64,000 nt of DNA from Celoporthe dispersa. Its lineage: Eukaryota; Ascomycota; Sordariomycetes; Diaporthales; Cryphonectriaceae. A program made the position numbers and the translations under genes. The notes beneath the pieces were generated by a model. The model ran no database searches. It was not told where the DNA came from and saw only the letters and a program-made list of their open reading frames with translations. The stretch spans positions 248,001 to 312,000 of the forward strand of contig WAID01000015.1 of NCBI GenBank assembly GCA_016584495.1. The letters run 5' to 3'. Each line of letters opens with the position of its first letter. Within the stretch, counting starts at the first letter, position 1. Below, piece by piece: positions 21,720 through 32,223 of this stretch.

Positions 21720-22561
21720 AAGGGGGGCTCTCAAAGGTAGACTTGAAGAAGGGTGACCGAGGTTTTATGATTAGTTATGTGCTTGAACCTCATGTCAAAC
21801 CATCAATTAGAGGCTATAAGTATGTGAAGGGGATAGATTCGTCATGTCTATAGTGACAGAGGAATCCCACCTAGCCAGACAATGAATGCTTTTCACTCAG
21901 CATGGGACTCACTGTATTTTCTCAGTAGCTAGACAGAGACGATACACTTTGGTAGTTTGTCCAATTGATAGCCAAGGGGTAACGGAGCAGATTACACCTC
22001 TAAGCACATGATCAATTGTCAATGTGACTATGTAAGTTTGCGCCTGTCATCAAGAGAACAACGCCCTGACACTAAAATCTATATGTCAAAGTTCAATGTC
22101 GAAAACAGAAAGAGTGAGAACTGCTATTTATCTACAATTCAAGTAAGGTTTTCAATAGTGCTTCTTTTTTTTTTAAAAAAAAATGCTTGAATGATGTATA
22201 TCATTGTCCTCTGCTCTAGTCGCCATCACAATGTTGGCGGTGAGGCCTTCTATTCGACAGCTAAAAGGAGTGACCACTCCCTAGAATCCATGCCTATGAT
22301 ATGATACTATGGTACTGAGTCACTGACACAATGAAGTGTCAAGTTACATATGAGCATGCTTAATGATTGAAATAATTAGTTTTGCATTGTGCCTTTTTTT
22401 TTTTTTTTTTTTGCACCTCAGACAAAGTATTGTCACCAATGTCTCTGTACAAGGGGAGGATACACCAAAGAAAAACAAGAGTAATTATACGAGGAATTGT
22501 TACCGCAATCTGCTCCAAAGAAAAGATGGTCATCGTTTCGCCGGTAAACTCGCCTGGGATA
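21720..22561. other. Intergenic region, AT-rich
   Basis: About 840 bp, more AT-rich than its surroundings, with T/A runs at 22164-22184 and T19 at 22394-22412. No gene is recognised. Confidence 0.4.
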
Positions 22562-23973
22562 TCATAGAGGAGTAAAAGAAACAAAGAAGAAGGAAAAAAA
22601 AAGAAGAAAAGACTGGGTATTAAAAGAAACCAGGTATGAGGAGGGTGTCAACCGCATCTGCATCATGGAAAAAACCACCACCTCCATCAGACGAACCACA
22701 GCCAGCGAGACCATCTCCTCATTTCTTACCCAGGATCCTCCCAAAAATCGTTTCTTGCCCGGGCTCACAGGGCTGCTACCCGGGCTACCCGAGCCCTGAC
22801 CCTCCTCATCCACACTCCCCTTCCTGCCCGCCCTACCAACACCACCACCACCACCACCATCAGCCCCGACATCAGGCTTGGACCCCTTCCGCGGCGGCCT
22901 GGCCTCCTCATTCCTCATCCGCCAGAGCAGGCCCAGCAGGCTCGCAACAACAAGAGCCTCCAGCTCAGCGTCGAGGCCGTCCTCCAGCAGCAGGGCGCCC
23001 TCGCTAAAGGGCTGAGAGAGCGAGAAGCCCAGGCCGACATTGTGATAGATGGCGCGGATCCGTCCTTCGCTGGCGTCCTCGGTCGCGGAGAAGGGGGCTT
23101 CTTCTTCGTCCTCTCGTCCTGCGAGGCGGCGCTGCTGCTGGTGCTGCTGCTGTGGTGCGGGTGGTGATACGACGCCGGGATCTCGACGAGGGTGTACCTC
23201 AGGGAGCCCTGCTCGACCGGGTGGATCTGCCACTGCAGCGTGCGCTCGTCGTCCAGCAGGCTGGGGACGGTAAAGGTAAACCACGGGTTGCGGCTCGAGC
23301 CGAACCTGGAGACGGTCGGCGCGATGGGGAACGACGTGACGAGGGGGATCTTCATGGTCGTCGAGCGGGGGGCTAGGGTGCACGCCACGGCGCCGTCCTC
23401 CGTGTCGGGCCCGAGGGGAGCCAGCGGTGGGATCGCGAGGCCAACATCGACGCCACCGCCGTACAGACAGCGCCGCTGCACGGTAGCATTGGCCGCCAGC
23501 CCCGCCGTTGCGAGGCTGCTCTTCCGCCTACCATGGCCACCACCGCCCAGCCCCGCGGCCACGGGATCCGGCGGGCCGCCAGAGAGGGACGACCTCCTCG
23601 CCTCGAGCGGCTCAAAGTCGACCAGGTACGAGACCTCGCTCAGGCCCCTGCCGTCGCCCACGGGCTTGGCCATGAGACCCAGCCTGGTCTTGAACCTGCT
23701 CCCGCCGACAGGCTCGTCGCGCACGGCATCGCCAAACTCGGCGGTGAAGTCGTAGACGGGCAGGTGGGCGACCTTGTCGTTGTGGCTGGGGAGGTAGAGC
23801 ACGCGGCGGGTGAGGTGGGAGGGCGTGGGGCGGAGCTTGCGCCCGAGGAGGGCCTCGTACTGGTCGGCAGGCGAGAGGCTGGTGTCGAGGGTGATGTTTC
23901 TTGCGAGGGGGTGGGTTCGCGGGTCAACGCTGTTAAAGGCAGCCGCGATGGCGATGGCGCTTGCCGTCGCCAT
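22562..23973 (-). CDS. Conserved-looking fungal protein of unknown function, frame broken near 23112
   Basis: One long exon from ATG 23973, 470 residues after correction. It is not a recognised family. The first 290 residues contain ordered-looking segments such as RRVLYLPSHNDKVAHLPVYD, SRFKTRLGLMAKPVGDGRG, STTMKIPLVTSFPIAPTVSR and NPWFTFTVPSLLDDERTLQW. After a Ser/His-rich linker the sense frame changes. Beyond about 23115 the protein-like sequence (RAIYHNVGLGFSLSQPF, LEALVVASLLGLLWRMRNE) is one frame over, so a base is missing within about 23108-23120. The C-terminal 80 residues are low-complexity Gly/Ser/Pro, then Phe-rich, and the true end may involve an intron. Beta-rich segments followed by a hydrophobic helix hint at a lipid or membrane-associated protein, but this is weak inference. 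Confidence 0.6.
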
Positions 23974-24612
23974 TTTTTGTTATTGTTGGGGGTGAGGGGT
24001 GGGGGATTTGTCAACAGGATAGAGCGACAGTGGTTCTTGCCGAAAATAACAATCACAATAATGATAAATAAAAATAAAAATAATCAAGATAATCTGAGGT
24101 AATTACTTGGGCCAATAGATATCACAAAAGCCAAGATTCAATGCACACACACACAGAGAGAGAAAGAGCACCAGCAATCTCATCTCATGCTGCCGATGCA
24201 CATGGTCTGCTTGTCATTTGACGACGTCCAAAAGGTGAGACAAAGGCCCCTCCTCTCCTCTTCTCCTCTTCTTGGGAAAAAAAGCAGGGAGTGTTGTGCT
24301 GTAATGACATCAGGTCGTGTGCCGTCCGCTGTTTGTGGCTTGACGCCCCCCCTTGCAGCAGTGTTTGTATTAGTATGATGGACGACAGGCGAGTGGACGG
24401 AGTGGCGCCCTCCCGGGACAGAGGAGTGGGAGGGACGCCAACGACCCGGGAGTGAGACCAGCCGAGAAGTAGCGGTGCTGCTGCTGGGTGTTGGAGTGGC
24501 ACCCCAATCAATCGGCAGTTACCAGCATGGGGTCATGATCAGACGACGGTGGTCTAGAAGAGAGCGGAAATAAGCTGCAGTGACGTGCAAACAGGCCGCA
24601 TTCTTGTCTCCC
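23974..24612. other. Intergenic region
   Basis: 640 bp upstream of the unknown gene and downstream of the DUF4267 gene, with AATAAA-like repeats at 24062-24082. No gene is recognised. Confidence 0.4.
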
Positions 24613-25103
24613 TCAGCAGTGAAGCGCATGAAACGCCGCCCGCTCCCCATACGCCCGAAGAGCCCTCCAGCCCGCCCACCCCCCCAGCCCGAGAAACGCC
24701 CCCAGCCAGTGCCCAAGGGCCTTGTACCGCCGCCTCTCCCGACCCCCAAAGCACCAAACCACAACCCCGTCCCCCAGCCCCGCCAGCGCCATCACCCCGC
24801 CCACGATCGTCACCCCCGCGGCGCTCTGTCCTTCGTACTGCAGCCCCACCAGCGCGAGGCCGTAGGTGATCTCCCGTATGCCCTTGAGGTACATCAGCGG
24901 CGAGACATCTCCGTCCTGCCAGGGAGGCGAGCCCTCCTTGTCGTCGCTGTTGCTATCTTGCCGCGAGCTCTTCGGTGCATGCCGTGCTGGGAGCGGGAGG
25001 CGTATTCCTCGCGGGGACGGAGGATGGCGTGGAGACCCAGCCCGACGCTCGCTGCGCCGATGACATAGGCGTTGATGGGGGCGTACGCGCCTCCAGTCTG
25101 CAT
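24613..25103 (-). CDS. DUF4267-like small membrane protein, frame broken near 25000
   Basis: A 163-residue multi-pass membrane protein after one base is added. The first frame (25103 down to about 25005) gives APINAYVIGAASVGLGLHAI followed by LRPREEY. The second frame (to the stop at 24613) gives SPLMYLKGIREITYGLALVG, then AAGVTIVGGVMALAGLGDGV and a last helix GAFLGLGGWAGWRAL. Together these match the DUF4267 layout: four short helices, a conserved RxFG-PL turn after helix 1 and a GxREI motif at helix 2. The loss of one G at about 24997-25004 (coding TACGCC in place of TACGGCC) would join the frames as EYGLPLPARH. Function of the family is unknown. Confidence 0.6.
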
Positions 25104-26096
25104 GGTTCTTCTTCTTGTTTCTTTTCAGTGTGTAATAGCGACTGGGCTGTGCGGCATCGGAAAATGCTGTGCTGGCTCGAGATCAACGGGTCAAGAGAAG
25201 AACCCGGGGAACGAGCAAGCTCACGCTGTGCAACAGATGATATAATAACACTGCTGACAGCCCTGACTAACCATTTCCCATACGTCAGCTGTCCTTCTTC
25301 CTTCTTTCCTTCCTTTTTCATTACCGTCGCCCCTATACACACACACCCCATAACCCCCACACCCTCCCACCAGACTACAATCCCATGGCTGCGAATTATG
25401 CCAGCTTCTTCTGCAGCCCTCTGACAACTTTTCTAGCTCAGCTTTAACTACCCCCTTGCCCCCTTGATAGGCGATTGCGGCTATCGACTGACTTGCACGA
25501 ACGAGATAGTCCGCTGGCAAGAAATACAGTAGTAGTACCCTTCATCTGGTAATACAAAATACCGACAACGATAGCCTGAATACTTCTGGGAGTAATATTA
25601 CTCGTTAGCCCGGACGTTTCCAGGGAAATTCTTCAAAAAAAAATCAAAAAAAAAAAAAACACAATAATATGATTACTGTATGCGCGGCACAGGGGCCCAT
25701 CGCTAAAACGCCTGTCTCCCTTTCTTTCCCTCTCGTTCCCGGTAGTAAGGGTATTTTTGTTTTCACAGCCCGCAGTAAGGCCGACCCGGCATCTAGATAA
25801 AACAAGCCAGAAGACAAAAAACCAGCAGCTGTTATGCACCAATCCCACGTTCCACTCAGCGCCATACCAATCATCCCGCCACCTCTGCTTCACACACACA
25901 CACACACACACACACATGTCTCTCTGTGTGATAGCAGGTCTCGGTGGACGGATTTCCACCAACTCCAAGTGAATAATAGGCCGTCCGTAGGCCGTGACCC
26001 TGTAGCGTCGGAACATGACGCATCCGCCAGGCCAGGATGCCAAGCCAGAAACACGCGTGCTGGAAGTGAGACAACCACTTGGCGACTCTTTCCTCC
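25104..26096. other. Intergenic region with CA microsatellite
   Basis: About 1 kb with a CA repeat at 25891-25916 and A-rich tracts at 25634-25662. No gene is recognised. Confidence 0.4.
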
Positions 26097-29000
26097 TTAT
26101 TCACCGTCCGGCAGCGCATCCATCCCGTTCCTCTCCCTGTCTAGGCTGTCAGCGAGGAGCTTCTCTGGGTCTGGCTGCTCACTCGCGACCCCTTTGCCTT
26201 TGTCGTCGTCGTCATCCTGATTCACCATGTCGGCAAACATCTGGTCCACATCCCCATCATCCACACCGCCGTTGTTGAAGGCATCGTCTTGACCGCCGGC
26301 GCTGGGCATTGCCTGCACATTTATTTGGCTCAAGGCACTCGCTCCAAAAATCTCCTCCGCCTTCTTGCGCCCCTCGCTGGTCCTACACAGGATCTCAATG
26401 GTCGTCTGCCGGCTTGCCTCGCTGAACATAAAGCTGCTCAGTGCCCCGCCATCGTCGACCGGGGTCCGCAGCAGCTGAGGTCCGCTTGGGAGGGTATGGT
26501 GGAAGAAGCTCGGGTGGATAGCGGGGGTCTGGGTTCCAAATCTATCGTTTCGGCTCGGAGCATCGGCCCGTGGCCGTGGTGGGACGGCGAGATAGCCGAT
26601 CCGGGTCCGCGGGGCGGGTGGGCATGCGAGTTGCCTGTGGCTGGCTGGCCTGGGGCCTGCGGCTGTGGGGACGCTCCGCGCTGGTAGTACGAGGCGTAGG
26701 TGAGGGCACCAGGGGGGCTGTTGGCCTGAGCAGCCGTGGCTGGGCTGGTCTGCGCGGTATGTTGTGCTGCGGCTTGCGCAGCCATCTCGGCATTCTGACG
26801 CTTGCGCTTGAGGCTAAGCCCCTTGCTCTTGACGGCGTCTGGTAGGTCCTCGACGTCAGTGACGCCGTGCGCGAGCAGCAGCCTGTCGAGCTTCGTCGGC
26901 CGGGGCTTGCGGGTGCTCTTGGACACCTCGATGATGGGCGGGGGGTCCGGGGCAACAGGGCTCCATTTGTGCAACTCTTGGCGGAAGAAGTTGGTCTCGT
27001 CAGCGAGGAGAACCTCAGCGCCCTCGATCTTCCGCAGGTAGAATCGCTGCGTCTCGGCCTCGTTCCTGGTCGATAGGACCGGGTTGCAATAGGACGAGAC
27101 GTGATTTCGGAAGGCCTGTGCATTGTCGATAATCTTCTTGAGCAGATCTTCCTCTTCGGGCTGGAACGGCAGCCCCGGTATCTCGTCATACCAATCGATC
27201 AGGTCCTCAAGCTTCGGCCTTGCGGCGTCGCGGGGAATCTTCACTCGCCAGTCGCAAATCGGACACGTGTACTTGTCTTCCTCTTTCACCTTGCCGCGGG
27301 CGATCTTCAGACACTTTCCGTGATACCTAAATGGAGAGTCAGCAGCCCATCACACCAGGTTCTGTAACCGGAAAGATAACCCGAGGCACAGGAAGGACTC
27401 ACCATTCATGACACAGCTCACACTCGATCATCATGCCAGCTTCAACCCTGCGACAGATGCAGAACACCTCTCGGAACTTGGGATCGTCCCACCTATAGAC
27501 TCCTCCTGCCTTTTCCTTATCAGGCGAGGGCTCGCGAGAGGCTGGCTCTGCTGGCAGACGTGGCTTATCTCTGGAGATGTCAAAGCAGTCGACATTGCGC
27601 TCTAGGACAGCCTCCATGTGGCTCTTCAGGATGTGCAGCGGGGCGTTGGTCTTCCCGAAGAGCTTTTTGCCCTTGCGCATCCAGTCCTCGTGGCGGCGCT
27701 GCTCCTTTTCCAGGTCCAGGGTCCCTGCAGGCTTGGACTGCAAGTCGTCGAGCATCTTCACTACCTCAGCCAGCTCTGCATACTTGGGCCGCTTGCGGTT
27801 ATCCTGCATCCGTGAGCGGGTGTTGAGGTCGACAATCATCCGCAGTGCCTCTCTATGTTTGTGCAGGATCTGGTCGACCTGCTTCAGCGTCGTGGTGGAC
27901 ACGGGCAACAGGTGCTGGGTTGCCTGCAGAGACAAGGCCTCAAGCTGCTGATAGTGAATAGCGTCGCTTTCCATAATCTCCTTGGCCTTCTTCTCCCACA
28001 CGAAGCCCTGCGTCAGCTGTTCCACATAGTAGGCCAGATGGTCATTGTAGCTCTCGATGCCGATGCGCTTGGCTTCGTCGATCAGTTCGGTGACCTCTGA
28101 GAAGGACATAAAAGTACCTCGGCTGTCCTTGGCCCGCTGGTTCCACTTCAGCTTGTCAAGCACCTTGGATAGTTTATCCATCTCGTCCAGGTCAACATTG
28201 AAGTTGTTGCCCTCCTCGAGCAGCTCTTCCACTGCCTCGACATGGTGCATAGATGGGTGGTCGATTACATTCCTGGCACTCTCCTGGAAGGCCTTGATGG
28301 AGTCGGACCTATCCTTGAGAAGCTGGATCTCTGGGCACTCAAATCCGATCTTCTCAGCCTCATCCACGAGTCGATATATGTTGGACAGCTTTCGCATCTC
28401 TCGCTCTCGTTCGTCTTGCTGAGCGATGCTCGACTTGCGAAGTCCTGCTTGCCAAACTCTCTCGTTCTTTCGGCGGTTCTGCTGCTTGCGGATCGTGTAG
28501 TTGGTTGCTTCTTCGACCCAGCGATTACAACGGTCAACAAAATTGCGCAAGATAGGGAGGGTTTTGAGTTCGTACGGTATGCGTTCACCCTCGTTGAGCA
28601 GGTTGCGCAAGGTCTTCAGGGAAGGGGTCGGCTCCTCCTCGAGAACCTTGTCGTACTTCTCCTCCCAGATCTCGGGCACGTTTGCCTTCTCCGAGACCTT
28701 CTTGCTGGTTGCAGAGATGGCTTCATCCGTTCTTCGGTAGACAAGCTCGTGGTCCTTTCCATAGAATCGCTGCGCCTCTGGCACCTCGCAGCACTGTTGA
28801 GTTCCTGCATGCAAGAGACAGTAAACCTTGCCGGACTTGAGGCATTTGAAGCGCGACAGATAGGCAAACCCCTTGCAGTATGCACAGGAGTATTCTTCCT
28901 CAGGAACATCATTGTCATCGACCTTGAGCGCTAGAGGGCATGTCATTTCGCCTTCGATCCCGAATTGACATTGGTGAGAATTCAGAGAGCAGTGCTTGTG

Positions 29001-32000
29001 GCGGAAAGCGTCGCGCTCGGCAAGCTCTCGGCGGTGGATGCGTTCTAGCGCAGGCGCAAGCCACTTCGCTGTGTGAATGGTCAGACCGCTGCCTGTCGTC
29101 CCCTCGGCAGCGGTCCAGAGCAGCTCGTCGTGCGAGAAACAAGGTTGGCGCCGGTAGGCCTGCAGCCGCTCGACCCCGTCGAGGCCGAAAGGCTCCCCAG
29201 TCACACGGTGCGAAGTTGACAGCCTCGTTGAAATTGAATCCATGATTGAAGCCGGCATGATAAGCCTTGGGGAAGGTGATGACGAATTGACCAGCGCGCT
29301 GGTCCGCGGCAAAGACGCGAACACCAGCCTTCTTCAGCTGGTCGGGAGTGAGGAGGGTAACAAGCTGGAATAGGAGGTCTGGGTTTGTCTCGAACAACTC
29401 GGGCACAGCATCCTTCATAGCCTGCTCGAACTTCTCGGTGTCCTCTGCGGGGATGCCGTACCACGTCTTGGTCGCACCAAAGTGCTGATAGTTTGCAGAG
29501 TAGGCGTAGTGGTCCTCATTGTGCCAGCAAAATGTGGAAAAGGTCATGCCGACGTAGACCCAAGGTACCGTCATGCCCGAGATGTCCGACTTGATATGCC
29601 TGAAGAGGCTGTCCTGGTGGTAGGGAAGCACATTGAGATTCCATGGATCGGTCGAGTAAGCGTTTGTCGGATGCTTCTCGATCGTCGGGAAAACCGGATC
29701 CATGGGTCGTGCAGTGGATGTCAGCACCATACTCAACCTGAACCTCCTCATCCACATCCGTCACGAGGCGCCAGAACTCGCGTTCCACATCGTCTTCCGT
29801 AACTGGTCTGCTGCACCCCAGCACTGGATCAAACGGCATCCTCTTCTCGAAATAGCCCTGCTTGAAGTCGGCAGCCTTTTCCTGGAACTGCCGCAGAGAG
29901 TACAGGCCGCCTTCTTCGAACCCGAACTGGCCATCGCCCACAAGACATCGGGGACAGTTCCAGTCGGTCTCCGGCTTGACCTTCAGGGGCGGATCCAAAC
30001 AGGTGCCGTGATACGCATTGTCACACGACTCACAGACTGCAAAGAAGCCGGGCTCTTCAGCCTTGCCGCATTGAGCACATTTCTGTAATTCCACCTGTCA
30101 GCTGTCAAAGATTCATAACAGCCAGGGAGGAGAGCGCGGAGCGCCAACTCACCTCGCCAACTGAGGTGTCGTCCCTGGGCAACCTGGGCATCGGCCGAAA
30201 CATGGACATGTGGGATCCGGCGACGGTCGGGACGGCTTCTGCAAGTCGGGGTCACATTAGCCGAACGGTTCCTCACCAATGAGAGGCCACGCCACTTTGG
30301 GAGCCCCCGCCGCAGCCCCAAGAAGTTTACTTGAGATCTGACGGAACGGCATGACTCGGCGCAAAAATCCCCAAAAAAAAAACCAAAAAACCGAACCCCT
30401 GCGGCCGAGTCCTGCTCTGTGCTCTGCGCCCGCCCGATCGCCTTCAGCTTTGCTAGACTCAGCAGTCTTCCGAAGGTGCGGCCTTCGGCAGAGTCCGCTG
30501 GCCAGTAGCAAGAAGGGCAGGGCCGAGTCGCACCAGAACACCATTGCCGTCGGATTGCAGCCCATCCGCCACCATAAGCTGACACATCGCAAGCAAGATC
30601 GACACGACAGTCTCTTTTTTCCCCCTCTTCTTTCTGTCTCTCTCTCTCCAATGGGGGGATCCTTCAGTTTAGAAAACCCGCGACAAAAAGACTTACCTTT
30701 CTTGAGCCGCTTACTTCTCCTGCTGCTGCCACCGTCGTCGTCCTTGTCGGCACCATTGTCGCGGGCGAGGTCAAGGCTGTCAGTGCTCAGCTGTCGCTTC
30801 AGCGCCGCTGACGATGGTCCCAGGCCAGATGGACGGTACTCTGGCGTGTTCTTAGCGGAGGCCAGAGGGCTTGCAAACTGTTTCGTAGGCGTGCTAGTCT
30901 TGGGGTCCGCAGCGACTGGACGATTGACACTCGTAAAGCCAGAATTGACCGCGGTGAAACCACCCGAGTTAATCGCTGTGAAGCCCGTGGTGACGGGCTG
31001 TGGCGGCGGCGGCGGCTGCGCATCAGCAACCGGCGTGGCCCGCCCAGAGTTCACTGATGCCTGTAGCACACTCGAAGCATGTCGTGCAGGCGAGTCTCCT
31101 CGGAGGCTGGACGGCGTGTTGATGCTAGAATGCTTCATCGGGCTCGGTGCCGGGCTCGGAGTCAACGAACCGCCGTTCTCCCACTCCAGCTGCTGATGGA
31201 CACCAGGTTTCGCCAATCGCAGGAAGTCTTCGTACGGGCAGAGCCACTTCTGGTAGGAGTTCTTGAGCGATGTAGACAAAGAGCTCATGATCTTGCCACT
31301 GTAACCCAGGTCGCGACCGATCTCGGCCCATTTCTTGGTCCTGCAGACCTTGTCGAACCCACCGCGGGATTCGACAGCTTTCTTGAGGCGGTAAAGGTCC
31401 AGAGGTCGCTTGTCGACATAAGGCATGCGGGTGAGCTGATTGCCATTCTGCTTGTGAAACTTGAGCAGGGCATCGACATATGTGATGTTGGCCCTGCTGC
31501 CTATTGCGGGTTTGCTGCTCTTAGCTGCTGCGGCCGAGGGGGTCCGCCGGATCGGGGAAAAGGGAGACTCACTGCCTTCGACAGAGTTCAAATCCTGTTT
31601 TCGGGTGCGGAAGTGGAATTTCTACCCAAACTGTTAGGCATATACATCTTCAAAAGCGAAAAAAGAAGGGGGAAAAAAAAAGGGCGGTTTGAAGTATGGA
31701 CCAAAGACCAAAAGGCGTTGCACGAGGCAGCATCTCCTCAGCAAATGGGGGGAGCCAGATTGGCAACAAAGACAAGGAAAGACAGGCATAGTTTGCTGAC
31801 CTCGGTATCAATGGCAAAGTCTGGGTCCCATGAATCTGGCGGTATGACCTTGCAGATGCCAAATTTCTCGGCGTCTGGTGTAATCTTTCGAATGTACTCT
31901 ATTGGGTCTTTCCACTCCTCCTCTGTAGGCTGGTAGACAGGTGCTTCCTCCAGGTCGTAGATGCGGCTTGTCTTCTTGAGCGGCTCTTTCACGGCAGTGG

Positions 32001-32223
32001 CCTGGCCACGGCGCTCGACGGAGGTGAGGTCCAGCGGTAGGCTGGTCATGGAACTCAATGCCGTCTGAGGATGTATCGCAGTGCCGTTCGGATTTGTTTT
32101 CGTCTTGGAGGAGGAGGTGGTGGAGGGGTGGTGGTTCGTGGGAGCACCCACGGCAGGCGACGCTCGTGCGCTGACGCTAGGAGTACCGCCGCCCGGGACG
32201 GGCGCTGGCGTCGGGGAGGGCAT
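26097..32223 (-). CDS. KDM5: KDM5/Lid2-type histone H3K4 demethylase, three frame breaks
   Basis: Nuclear JARID1/Lid2-type demethylase removing methyl groups from H3 lysine 4. Exons: 32223-31801, 31594-30697, 30238-30153, 30094-27403, 27326-26097. Domains in order: JmjN (APVYQPTEEEWKDPIEYIRK), ARID (ANITYVDALLKFHKQNGNQL), PHD1 (CAQCGKAEEPGFFAVCESC), JmjC with iron/oxoglutarate sites (CWHNEDHYAYSANYQHFGAT, KAYHAGFNHGFNFNEAVN), C5HC2 zinc finger (CAYCKGFAYLSRFKCLKSGK), a long PLU-1 helical region, and PHD2 split by the last intron (VFCICRRVEAG then YHGKCLKIARG). One extra base sits at plus 29687-29689 (between GSGFP and TIEKHPT) and another at 29195-29198 (before EPFGLDGVERL). One base is missing near 26563-26570 in the C-terminal tail. 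After correction the exons sum to 1776 codons, normal for the family. The 458 nt intron 30696-30239 is unusually long. Confidence 0.95.

Noticed and set aside
30351..31196. 281-codon plus-strand frame opposite the KDM5 ARID region
   Set aside because: It is a low-complexity shadow of the KDM5 coding exon and intron.
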